A stretch of DNA of 64,000 nt from CCMP332 sp040218795 (lineage in GTDB: Bacteria > Bacteroidota > Bacteroidia > Cytophagales > CCMP332): the NCBI GenBank assembly GCA_040218795.1, contig JAVJQT010000006.1:1-64000 (forward strand). Reading direction: 5' to 3'. Under the pieces are notes generated by a model, which was given only the letters and a program-made list of their open reading frames with translations, had not been told where the DNA came from and made no database searches. The position numbers were made by a program, and so were the translations under genes. Positions 23,947 through 33,571 of this stretch are shown here, one piece after another (positions within the stretch are counted from its first letter, which is position 1; every line of letters begins with the position of its first letter).

Positions 23947-26370
23947 TTGAAAATCAGAATTCTTAAATATAATTATGTTTTAACTGCCGCCCTGGCAATT
24001 TTGCTATCCTCCTGTTTGAGTACTCAAAAAGGTTTAAAAGACTATGAGTATTTTCTGTACAAACAAAGCATTAAAGGAAATAAGAATTTTAGTTATTATG
24101 AATTAGAGGAGCTCCTGAGACAAAAAACAAATCGAAAAATTCTCGAGCTTCCGGTAATGCCCTATCTCTACATCTATAATTTATACGGTGATAAAACTTT
24201 TGAAAAGAAAGCGGAAAAGCGAAGGGAAAAAGCCAGGAATAAGTATGAAAAAAAATTGGCTAAAAATCCTGATGACTCCCTAAAACTAAGTCGCAAGTTT
24301 GAAAAACAACTTAAAAAGATAGATGAATATCAAAAAGAAGGGCCTTTCCTTAAACGTGAAGTGGGTGAACCGCCTACCATTTTTGACTATCAGCTCGCCG
24401 AGGAAACCCGAAAACAATTGAGTTTATACCTCTTTAAGCACGGTTATTTTTACAATGAAGTAGAGCTGAATATCGACACCTTTGAAAATAAACAAATTGT
24501 AAATTCAGAATACCTCATAAAAGAAGGAAAACCGGTCAAAGTCAGAAATATAGAATACCTGAGCAACGACTCTCTAATCAATTCCTTTGCCAATCCGCTT
24601 GCGGAGGAATTCAATTCAAATTTGAAAGTAGGAATGGTTTACAATGAAGAAAAAATCAACAAAGAGATTACAGGTCTGGAAACCTATTATAAGAATCATG
24701 GATTTTTTGCTTTTCGAAAACAATATGTATTTGTACAAGTCAATGACACCTTCTCGGATTTTGAGGTAGATCTTAAATTTCGGATTATAAACCCAAATCC
24801 CGACAATGGATTTAAACGATTTAAAGTAGAAAGAGTACAGTTCATTGCAGAGTCCAATTACAATCCTCCACATATGAAAAGGGATACTTTAATTGCCGAT
24901 GATATCCGCTTTCTTCAATACAGGGAAAAGGTTAAAAAGAAGCTACTTACTAGAAAGATTAAAATTCGACCCGGTACATTTTACAATTATGATTTTACCG
25001 TAAAAAGTCAAAGGAACCTGAGCAATTTAAACATGTATCGTTTTGCCAATATTCGATACGACAGTACCCAAAACGGATTTACGGCTAATATCTATACTAG
25101 TCCACTGCCGAAATACTCTACATCTGTAGAATCAGGAGTTGCAGTGACACAATGGCTTCCGGGTCCTTTTGGAACGGTAAATTTTAGAAACAGAAATGTC
25201 TTTAATGGTGCTGAAATATTAGATATTGGACTGAGAGGCGGAATAGAAGCACAAACAAGCTTTAGTCAGGAAAATCAGGTCTATAGAAGTTCTGAACTTG
25301 GCGCTAATATGGCCATTACTTTTCCTAGTTTGGCACTCCCATCCAGGCTGAGATTTCGATTTACGGATTTTAATCCCAAAACAAGATTGAATCTGGGTAT
25401 CGGATATATTCGTCGTCCGGAATATGCCAGAACAAATATCAATTCCAATTTGCGCTATTCTATTTCTCCATCAAATAATTCTGTAATAAACCTACAGTTG
25501 CTTGACAACTCGCTCTTGTACACGCAAATTCTCGATCCCGCTTTCAGCACTTATTTAAACGATCTTTTTGATCGGGGAAACAATCTGATTTATTCATTTG
25601 GTCAATCCGTAAACACCAGTATAAATGCAGAATACACCTACAATGACTTCAGTTTGCTTAAATCACGCCAATCGAAATATTTTAATATTTATCTGGAGTC
25701 GGGCGGAACTGTTTGGAATTTACTGAGCAATTCATTTTTGGAATCCAATGATACAATTCTTGGCCTTCAGTATTTCAGGTATTCAAAAGCCAGTTTCGAT
25801 TTCAGAAAGTACTTTCCTACCAACAGGGAAAATACGATCGCTGTTAAATTTAAAACCGGTATCGCCTATCCTTATGGGATAAACGAAGTATTGCCCTATG
25901 AAAAGTATTTCTTTATCGGTGGAAATAATAGCATGAGAGCATGGCGACCACGAAGACTTGGCCCCGGTTCCTATGCATTGATCAATTCTGATGGAAGCAT
26001 AAATTACAGTTTCGAACAACCCGGTGAGATTTTACTCGAAGCCAGTGCGGAATGGCGATTTGACCTTATTTCGTTTATAGAAGGTGCCTTTTTCATTGAT
26101 GCCGGAAATGTCTGGCGTTTAAATCCCGTCCCTACCCTTCCGGGTGGCCAATTCGAGTTAAATCGTTTTTATAAAGAAATTGGAATTGGTTCGGGTTATG
26201 GCATCAGATTTGATTTTTCCTTCCTGATTCTCCGTCTCGATGCGGGATTTAAAGTGTTCGATCCCGGAAGAAAACTCAATCAACGCTTTTCTCTTAACAG
26301 CATTGCGGATATTGATCCATTTAACCCAAATAAGACGCTCTGGAATATTGGTATTGGGTATCCCTTTTAG
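23947..26370 (+). CDS. BamA/TamA-like outer-membrane beta-barrel lipoprotein
   Basis: An 807-aa Omp85-family protein for outer-membrane assembly or translocation. It has a lipoprotein signal (LLSSC, Cys23), POTRA-like modules over about 100-380 (for example LKVGMVYNEEKINKEITGLETYYKNHGFFAF) and a C-terminal 16-strand barrel starting near 400. The barrel lid motif is GGNNSMRAWRPRRLGPGSY (about 658-676), matching the VRGY/F-type motif. The start is a TTG at 23947 because no ATG precedes the signal. Lipidated Omp85 relatives are common in this phylum. It could be TamA-like rather than the essential BamA. Confidence 0.87.
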   Translation: MKIRILKYNYVLTAALAILLSSCLSTQKGLKDYEYFLYKQSIKGNKNFSYYELEELLRQKTNRKILELPVMPYLYIYNLYGDKTFEKKAEKRREKARNKYEKKLAKNPDDSLKLSRKFEKQLKKIDEYQKEGPFLKREVGEPPTIFDYQLAEETRKQLSLYLFKHGYFYNEVELNIDTFENKQIVNSEYLIKEGKPVKVRNIEYLSNDSLINSFANPLAEEFNSNLKVGMVYNEEKINKEITGLETYYKNHGFFAFRKQYVFVQVNDTFSDFEVDLKFRIINPNPDNGFKRFKVERVQFIAESNYNPPHMKRDTLIADDIRFLQYREKVKKKLLTRKIKIRPGTFYNYDFTVKSQRNLSNLNMYRFANIRYDSTQNGFTANIYTSPLPKYSTSVESGVAVTQWLPGPFGTVNFRNRNVFNGAEILDIGLRGGIEAQTSFSQENQVYRSSELGANMAITFPSLALPSRLRFRFTDFNPKTRLNLGIGYIRRPEYARTNINSNLRYSISPSNNSVINLQLLDNSLLYTQILDPAFSTYLNDLFDRGNNLIYSFGQSVNTSINAEYTYNDFSLLKSRQSKYFNIYLESGGTVWNLLSNSFLESNDTILGLQYFRYSKASFDFRKYFPTNRENTIAVKFKTGIAYPYGINEVLPYEKYFFIGGNNSMRAWRPRRLGPGSYALINSDGSINYSFEQPGEILLEASAEWRFDLISFIEGAFFIDAGNVWRLNPVPTLPGGQFELNRFYKEIGIGSGYGIRFDFSFLILRLDAGFKVFDPGRKLNQRFSLNSIADIDPFNPNKTLWNIGIGYPF

Positions 26371-26405
26371 TTAATTTGTAGAGCCTTAAAAAATACGATA
26401 AGTGC

Positions 26406-28481
26406 ATGCCAAAAACGCTGAGGAAAGAAAAAATCAATAAAACCACATTAAAAAAAGCATTTGAATTATTTGCTCAGGCTGTCGCAATGACCAACATCTA
26501 TGAAGCAAATTTTAAATTCGTTTCCAAATATGTACACGCCACATCCAGAGGACATGAAGCTGTACAACTGGCTACTGCCCTGCATTTAAATCCCGAAGAT
26601 TATGCCTACCCCTATTACCGCGATGAATCCTTTCTATTAGGCATTGGAATGAAGCCCTATGAGCTTATGCTGCAATTGATGGCTAAAAAAGACGATCCAT
26701 TTTCAGGCGGGAGAACCTATTATTCTCATCCCAGTTTAAAAGACAAAGACAAAGTAAAAATACCACACCAATCAAGTGCTACAGGAATGCAGGCCATTCC
26801 GGCAACCGGTGCAGCCATGGGCCAGCTTTATAAAAATCAAATGAAGCTGAATAAGTCAAACGCTGAAAAAGAAGCAATCGTGGTCTGTAGTCTTGGCGAT
26901 GCCTCCATTACCGAAGGGGAAGTAGCTGAAGCATTTCAAATGGCCGCATTGCGAAAATTGCCAATCCTATATCTAATTCAGGATAACGAATGGGATATTT
27001 CAGCCAACGCGAAAGAAACAAGAGCACAGGACGCGACTGAATATATAAAAGGCTTTCATGGAATAGAATCAGTCGACCTCAACGGATCCGATTTTATGAC
27101 TTGTTACGAGGAAATTGGGAAAGTTATCTCTACCATTCGCAAAGAGCAACGACCATTTCTTGTGCATGCCCGTGTTCCACTTCTGAATCATCATACCTCC
27201 GGAGTGAGAATGGAATGGTACCGCGACGATCTGAAAGAACATCAAAAAAGAGATCCCTATCCCCTATTCAAAAAGCAACTGCTGGAAAATGGATTTACAG
27301 AAAGGGAACTAAAAGAAATTGAAAAGAAAGCGGTAAAAATGGTGGATGCCGATTTTAAGAAAGCCAAAAATGCTGAAGACCCAAAACCCGAAGATCTTTT
27401 TAAACATACAATTGCTCCTACCAAAATTACCAAAGAAAAAGGCACAAGGAGACCAATAGGTGCTGTACCTGAAGTGATGGTGGATGCTGCTCTTCACGCG
27501 GTTGAGGAGTTAATGAACAAGCATAAAGAATGCATGCTTTACGGCCAGGATGTCGGAGCGAGATTGGGAGGTGTTTTCAGAGAAGCAGCAACATTGGCTC
27601 AAAAATTTGGTGATGAACGCGTTTTTAACACCCCCATTCAGGAAGCTTTTATAGTTGGTTCTACCGTAGGAATGGCTGCGGTTGGATTAAAACCTATTGT
27701 GGAAGTCCAGTTTGCCGATTATATTTTTCCTGGCATAAATCAGCTTTTTACAGAATTGAGCAGGGCACATTATTTAAGCAATGGAAAATACACAGTTGAT
27801 ATGATCTTGAGAGTTCCTATCGGTGCCTATGGTTCCGGAGGGCCTTATCATTCTTCTTCAGTAGAGACGATTATTTCCAATATTAGGGGCATTAAAGTAG
27901 CCTACCCGAGCAATGGCGCAGATCTTAAAGGTCTTTTGAAAGCCGCCTATTACGATCCTAATCCCGTGGTCATGTTTGAGCATAAAGGTCTTTATTGGTC
28001 CAAAGTAAAGGGAACCGATGCCGCCAAAACCATTGAACCTGCAGAGGATTATATATTGCCATTTGGTCAGGCGAATACATTACCGGCCGATGAAGAGAAA
28101 GTCAGCTCGGGTGAGTCGATATCCATTATCACCTATGGTATGGGCGTTCACTGGGCTTTGAATGCAGCAAAAGATTTTTCAGGACAAATTGAGATCGTCG
28201 ATCTGCGTACTTTAAATCCAATCGATGAGAAGAGTATTTTTGATAGTGTCAAAAGGAACAATAAATGCATAGTTCTGACGGAAGAACCGGTATTTAATTC
28301 CTTTGCCAGAAATATTGCAGGATTAATTCAGGAAAATTGTTTTGAACAGCTAGATGCACCTGTTATGGTTGTAGGAGCTGAAAATACGCCTGCGATTCCA
28401 TTAAACAGTACTTTGGAAAGCACCTATTTGCCATCGGCTGATAAGCTGAAAAAGAAGATTAAAGAGCTACTCTCCTACTGA
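26406..28481 (+). CDS. 2-Oxoacid dehydrogenase E1, alpha and beta subunits fused
   Basis: Thiamine-diphosphate E1 enzyme, 691 aa. The alpha part (about 1-330) has YPYYRDESFLLGIG and the cofactor-binding GDASITEGEVAEAFQMA...NEWDIS. The beta part (about 355-691) has VMVDAALHAVEELM, GQDVGARLGGVFRE, the NTPIQEAFIVGSTVGMAAVGLKP segment and a C-terminal transketolase domain. Subunits usually sit on separate chains; fusion is regular in Bacteroidota. Substrate is probably a branched-chain 2-oxoacid or pyruvate. No E2 or E3 gene is adjacent. Confidence 0.9.
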   Translation: MPKTLRKEKINKTTLKKAFELFAQAVAMTNIYEANFKFVSKYVHATSRGHEAVQLATALHLNPEDYAYPYYRDESFLLGIGMKPYELMLQLMAKKDDPFSGGRTYYSHPSLKDKDKVKIPHQSSATGMQAIPATGAAMGQLYKNQMKLNKSNAEKEAIVVCSLGDASITEGEVAEAFQMAALRKLPILYLIQDNEWDISANAKETRAQDATEYIKGFHGIESVDLNGSDFMTCYEEIGKVISTIRKEQRPFLVHARVPLLNHHTSGVRMEWYRDDLKEHQKRDPYPLFKKQLLENGFTERELKEIEKKAVKMVDADFKKAKNAEDPKPEDLFKHTIAPTKITKEKGTRRPIGAVPEVMVDAALHAVEELMNKHKECMLYGQDVGARLGGVFREAATLAQKFGDERVFNTPIQEAFIVGSTVGMAAVGLKPIVEVQFADYIFPGINQLFTELSRAHYLSNGKYTVDMILRVPIGAYGSGGPYHSSSVETIISNIRGIKVAYPSNGADLKGLLKAAYYDPNPVVMFEHKGLYWSKVKGTDAAKTIEPAEDYILPFGQANTLPADEEKVSSGESISIITYGMGVHWALNAAKDFSGQIEIVDLRTLNPIDEKSIFDSVKRNNKCIVLTEEPVFNSFARNIAGLIQENCFEQLDAPVMVVGAENTPAIPLNSTLESTYLPSADKLKKKIKELLSY

Positions 28482-28482
28482 T

Positions 28483-29067
28483 ATGCTCGAGACACTTATA
28501 GAATGGGATAAGCAGCTGTTTTTCTTTATAAATAGTCATCACAGTCCTTTTTGGGATACTTTTATGAAATTCATGAGCGATAAGGGCTCCTGGTATATTC
28601 TTTATGCCATAATCATTGCTTTCCTGATTTATTCCTACCGAAAACACATCTGGCTTCCTGCAATAATGATAGGTCTGACAATTTTAATAGCAGACCAGAC
28701 ATCCAGCGGATTTTTAAAACCAAGTGTAGAAAGACACCGGCCCTGCAAAGATCCCATTATCGGAGAGCAGGTCAGAACACCCGGCGGTTGTGGTGGTTTG
28801 TATGGCTTTACCAGCTCACATGCCTCCAATCATTTTGGAATAGCAGTATTACTCATTCTAATGGGCAGAAACTGGAGTAAATGGGTATTCTTATTCCTTC
28901 CATGGGCGGCATTGATTGCTTATTCCAGAGTTTATTTAGGCGTTCATTATCCCGGAGATGTGATTGTGGGCGGATTGATTGGAGTTGCTGCAGCCTATAT
29001 CGCTTTTTATTTTGGGAAAAGGATTTCTGCCAAAACCGGAGCCAAAGTGGAAGTTCAGCTTACTTAA
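28483..29067 (+). CDS. PAP2-family phosphatase
   Basis: A 194-aa membrane protein with about five helices. The three catalytic motifs read KPSVERHRP (C1), GFTSSHASN (C2) and SRVYLGVHYPGDV (C3), which together make a vanadium-haloperoxidase-like phosphatase site facing the periplasm. Likely dephosphorylates undecaprenyl pyrophosphate or another lipid phosphate. It starts one base after the E1 stop, so is likely co-transcribed, although no functional tie is obvious. Confidence 0.9.
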   Translation: MLETLIEWDKQLFFFINSHHSPFWDTFMKFMSDKGSWYILYAIIIAFLIYSYRKHIWLPAIMIGLTILIADQTSSGFLKPSVERHRPCKDPIIGEQVRTPGGCGGLYGFTSSHASNHFGIAVLLILMGRNWSKWVFLFLPWAALIAYSRVYLGVHYPGDVIVGGLIGVAAAYIAFYFGKRISAKTGAKVEVQLT

Positions 29068-29105
29068 TAACATTCTCCTTTAGGGAATTTTCTCTCATAC
29101 TTGTC

Positions 29106-29126
29106 CCCGCTTGCCATTTAGGCGGG
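29106..29126. terminator. Weak hairpin after the PAP2 gene
   Basis: CCCGC and GCGGG (29106-29126) flank an 11-base loop, followed by ATTTTG. It lies 39 bases after the stop codon. The stem is short and the T-run poor. Confidence 0.35.
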
Positions 29127-29196
29127 ATTTTGAAGCTTTATGATTTTAGAAAATAAGTGATTAAAAATGTGCATTCTGAAATTTTCAATTAAACTT

Positions 29197-29535
29197 TTAA
29201 CTTCTCGCCTTCTTAAGCAAAGTGCCACTCAAACCGAAAAGCCCTGCAACTAAACCGCCAATCACAGCGGTAATCAGAATCATCAAAAAAGATCCATCAG
29301 AACTTAAAATCATATTTGACATACGGTTTGAAAGGATACTGTCATTTTGCATATTGATATAAAAAGCAAAAACTCCCCAGTATAAAAATACCGTCAGAAA
29401 AGATATAATAAATGATTTCCAGGCATTGCTTTCAAAAGCATAGGCGCATGCAAAAGCCACAAGGGCAATGATCCACCAGGGAAACATGTATCCCAAAACA
29501 ACCGATAATACTAATAAACTTGCTACTTGTTTCAT
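29197..29535 (-). CDS. Small membrane protein of unknown function
   Basis: A 112-aa protein of three to four hydrophobic segments (about 1-18, 19-30, 40-60, 80-105) with a basic end (LLKKARS). No family recognised. It overlaps the penicillin acylase gene upstream by four bases (ATGA), so the two are coupled. It may help the acylase or be a general membrane component. Confidence 0.6.
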   Translation of the reverse strand: MKQVASLLVLSVVLGYMFPWWIIALVAFACAYAFESNAWKSFIISFLTVFLYWGVFAFYINMQNDSILSNRMSNMILSSDGSFLMILITAVIGGLVAGLFGLSGTLLKKARS

Positions 29536-31982
29536 TTTGAAGATGTAAATAAGATTCTGCCAATTTCATTTTCCCCTAAATCATCGGCACTTTGAATATA
29601 ATTCAGTGGCCTTAATTGTCCACTTGCCCAATCTTCCACCATATTGGCATAAAAAGGACTTCCGGGATTTCCCGATTGCCCTCCGGGATAAATTCCAAAT
29701 CCATTGGGCTCATCCCCAAGTTCTACAACCATTCTCCAACTTGGTCCCTTGGTCTTTTTGGTGGCATTGACCATGTTATGACCTCCGCCTATCCATAATT
29801 CATCCGTTCCCATTCCCGGTATTCGCGCAAGATGGCCAACAAAAGTTCCCTTTACCGTTCCCCATTGCCAGGTTTTTATATCATCTCCAAATTTCCGTTC
29901 GAGATATTTAATGGCACTTGTAAAACTTTCGTGAACAATATCTGCCCTGCTCTCTTTCTCAGGACTGTTTATATCATCAAACCATTTGGCTTCCATGGAA
30001 TCCTTTAATAATAGCAAGGACCTGGTATTATCGGGTCTCAGCATCACTGGCTCTTTTTCATTGAATTCATCATCCCAAAGCGCTTTGTCATAGAATTCCC
30101 ACAAAGCATCATAAATTGAGGCGGCTATAGACTCTGCATCCATTTTATAATCCCAGTTTTGCAACATGGATATTGACTTTTTCTCCAGTTCTGATTTGCT
30201 CTTTTTTGATTCGAGAATTTTCAGAAAATGAGGTACTGCAATTTCGGCCTGAAGGTTAAAATTATCATTCTGTATGGCTCTTAAATCATCAGCACGTGCA
30301 TTTTCAAGATTTTCAAGTAAATCATTGATCCTGGCCCCTCTTTCGAAGGTGGTAAATTCCCAATTCAGATAATAGGGATAAAGGCTATCAGTAACGTCCT
30401 GATTAGCCGAACTAACAAAGCCTCTTTCGGGATTTTTTACATGCGGATTGTGCTCCTGAGGCACCCAACCCTGCCAGTCGTGAAGAGGATTGGAACCATC
30501 GAGTATGTATTTCCCCTGTCCTTCCCATTTTAGCGGAAAACGCCCGTTTGGCCAAATGGCTATATTATTTTGATTATCGGCAAAAATGAAATTCTGTGCG
30601 GGGCAGCTCCAGTATTTTAATGCAGAAGTATAATCCTCATAATTTTTAGCGCGATTGAGCAAATAGAATGTTTTAATCTCATTGCTTGGTTCATGCGCCA
30701 TCCATCGCATGGCACAACCACTTGGAAGCGTTGGTCTCAATGACTTTTCACCGGGGTTAAACACAACCGGACCATGGTGTGTATGTACCACTTCCTGAAA
30801 GTAATCATCGGCGCCTCTGACTTTTATAGTAGAGTTTCTTTTGCTCGTATTTTTCCATCTTCCTTCATGATAGTACTCCGAAAGCGTGGAATCCTTAAAT
30901 TTTATCTTATACCAATCCAGAACATCCGAATCCACATTGGTAAATCCCCAGGCGATATCCTTATTAAACCCAATAATCACTCCCGGAGCGCCTTGTAAAC
31001 TGACGCCATACGTGTTCATTTCGGGTGTAATTAAATGCACCTGCATCCAGATGGAGGGCAGCGTAAGACTTAAATGTGGATCATTGGACAAAATGGGTTT
31101 ATTCGTTGCCGATCGCGTACCCGAAATAGCCCAGTTATTGCTACCATTGTCTTTATCCGGTTCCAAAAAGGATAATTGAGAAGGTCCAGAATTGTCTACA
31201 AGGGCCTTTTCTGCATCTTCCGGAATTTTTGGAATTTCCAGCGGTTCAAAGTCGGGTTGTGTACCGGGGGGAATTATCGGATCCATGTATGGATCATCTG
31301 AGGTATAGAGTTTTTTAACAACATCAGAACCATACTTTTTAAGAACATTGGTCAAACGCAGGTCAGTATTGTATCCCGAAAGATCCCAGGACATATAGTT
31401 AAGCAACAATATCGTTTTAATATTAGACCATTTTTCAGGTTCATAGTCTAGGATTTTATATTCCAGGGGTTTGTTTCGTGGACTCATGTTGTCCAAATAG
31501 TAATTGATCCCATCGGTATATGCATTTAATACGGCAAACATTTTATCATCGCGTTCTATGTATTGCAATGTTCGTTTTGCCGACCAGTTCATGCCTATTT
31601 TTCTTTGAAAGCGATCAAGGTCTAAGGCCCTTTCCCCTACGATTTCCGATAATCTGCCGGCTGCATAAAGTGCTTGAAATTCCATTTGCCAGAGTCGTAA
31701 TTTTGCGGTAACATAGCCCTGAGCGAAATAGAGGTCGCGATCGTTGTATGCAAAAATATGCGGCACCATATTTTCATCGAATACTATTTTAACTTCCTCT
31801 GAAACAGATTTTATATCTTTTTCTATTGTAAATGTCATACCAAGGGGCTCGGCATTTCGCCAAAATCCGGAATGTGGATTAAATAATTTGCCCATGGGTG
31901 GCGTAGTGCCAAATTGAGAATTTAACAGGTATACTAATCCAACACTAATAATGAGAGAAACAATAAAACTCAGATACTTCAT
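29532..31982 (-). CDS. Penicillin acylase-family N-terminal nucleophile hydrolase
   Basis: An 816-aa Ntn-hydrolase of family S45. An N-terminal signal or anchor (about 4-22) is followed by the alpha chain (about 60-280) with YFAQGYVTAKLRLWQMEF, and Ser281 in NGSNNWAISG, the self-cleavage site and catalytic nucleophile. The beta chain follows, including SNDPHLSLTLPSIW and a late GGGHNMVNATKK. The family acts on amides: beta-lactams, acyl-homoserine lactones, or other N-acyl compounds. The natural substrate here is unknown; quorum-signal cleavage is possible but not shown. It is periplasmic. Confidence 0.92.
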   Translation of the reverse strand: MKYLSFIVSLIISVGLVYLLNSQFGTTPPMGKLFNPHSGFWRNAEPLGMTFTIEKDIKSVSEEVKIVFDENMVPHIFAYNDRDLYFAQGYVTAKLRLWQMEFQALYAAGRLSEIVGERALDLDRFQRKIGMNWSAKRTLQYIERDDKMFAVLNAYTDGINYYLDNMSPRNKPLEYKILDYEPEKWSNIKTILLLNYMSWDLSGYNTDLRLTNVLKKYGSDVVKKLYTSDDPYMDPIIPPGTQPDFEPLEIPKIPEDAEKALVDNSGPSQLSFLEPDKDNGSNNWAISGTRSATNKPILSNDPHLSLTLPSIWMQVHLITPEMNTYGVSLQGAPGVIIGFNKDIAWGFTNVDSDVLDWYKIKFKDSTLSEYYHEGRWKNTSKRNSTIKVRGADDYFQEVVHTHHGPVVFNPGEKSLRPTLPSGCAMRWMAHEPSNEIKTFYLLNRAKNYEDYTSALKYWSCPAQNFIFADNQNNIAIWPNGRFPLKWEGQGKYILDGSNPLHDWQGWVPQEHNPHVKNPERGFVSSANQDVTDSLYPYYLNWEFTTFERGARINDLLENLENARADDLRAIQNDNFNLQAEIAVPHFLKILESKKSKSELEKKSISMLQNWDYKMDAESIAASIYDALWEFYDKALWDDEFNEKEPVMLRPDNTRSLLLLKDSMEAKWFDDINSPEKESRADIVHESFTSAIKYLERKFGDDIKTWQWGTVKGTFVGHLARIPGMGTDELWIGGGHNMVNATKKTKGPSWRMVVELGDEPNGFGIYPGGQSGNPGSPFYANMVEDWASGQLRPLNYIQSADDLGENEIGRILFTSSK

Positions 31983-32037
31983 AAAAAGTCCAATGATTTA
32001 TTCATAAATCTAAATATTTTTAAACTTTAAATTCACT

Positions 32038-32994
32038 TTGGAAACACTTATTAGCACTGACCTTAAAAAAGCCGAAACCTTTCTCAAACAAGGTGATTTG
32101 GTTGCTGTGCCTACTGAAACAGTCTACGGCCTGGCAGCATGCTACAATAATAAAACCGCCATTCAGAATATTTTCAGTGTCAAAAATCGTCCGGCTTATG
32201 ATCCAATGATTCTGCATGCTTCTAACCTATCCATGATTAAAGCGCTGATTGTAAAAGAATTTCCTCCACTTGCCGAAAAATTAGCAGAAAAATTCTGGCC
32301 CGGCCCGCTTTCCATGGTTTTGCCGAAAAAAGAGACTATTGACCCAATCATTACAGCAGGTCTTGAAACGGTTGCCCTGAGAATACCAGGTCATGATTTA
32401 TTGCTTTCATTAATTTCAAAATTGAACATGCCCCTGGCGGCGCCCAGTGCCAATCCATTTGGATACATAAGTCCCACAACAGCAAAACACGTAAATGATC
32501 AACTCAGTGGGCAAATTGCAATGATTCTGGATGGCGGCCCTGCCAAAATCGGACTTGAATCCACCATCGTAGAGGTAAAAGGGAATCATCTTGTTGTTTT
32601 GCGCGCCGGTGGAATTGCCATAGAAGACTTAAAAGAATTTGACCAAAATCTGGAGATACGGACATCTTCATCCAAACCCAATGCTCCCGGGATGCTCGAT
32701 AAACATTATGCTCCTAAAAAAGACTTTCGCTTTCAAAAGAACTTTAATTCCTCTAAGGATATTTCTCAAATTGGATTGATCCGTTTCAATTCATTTTCGG
32801 AAGAATTTCCTCTTGAAAATCAAATTGTACTCAGCCCTGAAGGAAAAATTGAGATAGCAGCACAAAAGCTCTATTCTGCCATGCGGGAAATGGATCAAAG
32901 TCGCTATGAAATCATTCTTACGGAAACTTTTCCAAATCGGGGAATTGGCATTGCAATGAATGACAGAATTCTACGTGCTGTCAATCGGAATTAA
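32038..32994 (+). CDS. L-threonylcarbamoyladenylate synthase, Sua5/TsaC type
   Basis: Makes threonylcarbamoyl-AMP from threonine, bicarbonate and ATP, for the t6A modification of tRNA position 37. The 318-aa length shows a YrdC domain (about 10-200; AVPTETVYGLA, KNRPAYDPM, PSANPFGYISPT, LESTIV) plus the extra C-terminal Sua5 domain (about 210-318, starting PGMLDKHYAPK). The start is a TTG at 32038. MtaB at 51964 adds a methylthio group to the same kind of base, so both act on tRNA-37. Confidence 0.92.
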   Translation: METLISTDLKKAETFLKQGDLVAVPTETVYGLAACYNNKTAIQNIFSVKNRPAYDPMILHASNLSMIKALIVKEFPPLAEKLAEKFWPGPLSMVLPKKETIDPIITAGLETVALRIPGHDLLLSLISKLNMPLAAPSANPFGYISPTTAKHVNDQLSGQIAMILDGGPAKIGLESTIVEVKGNHLVVLRAGGIAIEDLKEFDQNLEIRTSSSKPNAPGMLDKHYAPKKDFRFQKNFNSSKDISQIGLIRFNSFSEEFPLENQIVLSPEGKIEIAAQKLYSAMREMDQSRYEIILTETFPNRGIGIAMNDRILRAVNRN

Positions 32995-32995
32995 T

Positions 32996-33003
32996 TATAT
33001 TTG
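32996..33003 (+). promoter_or_regulatory. -7 box upstream of the DUF4920 gene
   Basis: TATATTTG matches TAnnTTTG; the ATG at 33021 is 18 bases further, giving a short leader. Confidence 0.45.
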
Positions 33004-33020
33004 CACAAAAATTTAAAACC

Positions 33021-33533
33021 ATGAAATATACTTTAATCGCTTTATTGGCAATTGCAGTTTTGGCTTGCGATACAAATACAAACGAATCGGAATCGGCAGA
33101 TGTTGAGGCTACAGAAATAACAGCCAATGACGAATGGGCTCCATATGGAGATACCATAGATACGGAAAATGTCATGACTGCGGAAGAAATGATGGTGATG
33201 GTCGATGAAAGCGGAATAGCTACGGCTAAATTAGAAGGTACAATTGAAGAAGCCTGTCAGAAAAAAGGCTGCTGGATGAAAGTAAAAGTTGAAGGCATGG
33301 AAGATCCGATTAGGGTCACTTTCAAGGATTACGGATTTTTTGTTCCTCTCAATTCAGCTGGAAACTCTGTAGTTATGGAAGGTGTAGCAAAATTAGATAC
33401 GGTTGAAGTTGATGTATTAAAGCATTATGCTGAAGATGCCGGAAAGTCTCAGGATGAAATCGATGCCATTACCGAACCAGAAATCAAACTGGCATTTGAA
33501 GCCGTCGGTGTAAAAATCAAGGAAAAGATCTAA
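33021..33533 (+). CDS. DUF4920 lipoprotein
   Basis: A 170-aa lipoprotein with Cys16 in VLACD. The mature part is acidic for about 40 residues and then forms a DUF4920-type domain: EGTIEEACQKKGCWMKV and RVTFKDYGFFVPLNSAGN. The paired cysteines in CQKKGCW are the strongest conserved feature and might bind metal or act in redox. No function is established for the family to my knowledge. It is followed by an M61 peptidase gene after 38 bases. Confidence 0.78.
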   Translation: MKYTLIALLAIAVLACDTNTNESESADVEATEITANDEWAPYGDTIDTENVMTAEEMMVMVDESGIATAKLEGTIEEACQKKGCWMKVKVEGMEDPIRVTFKDYGFFVPLNSAGNSVVMEGVAKLDTVEVDVLKHYAEDAGKSQDEIDAITEPEIKLAFEAVGVKIKEKI

Positions 33534-33571
33534 ATCAGGTCTTTTCTTTTATCCTAAATAATTATTTCTCA

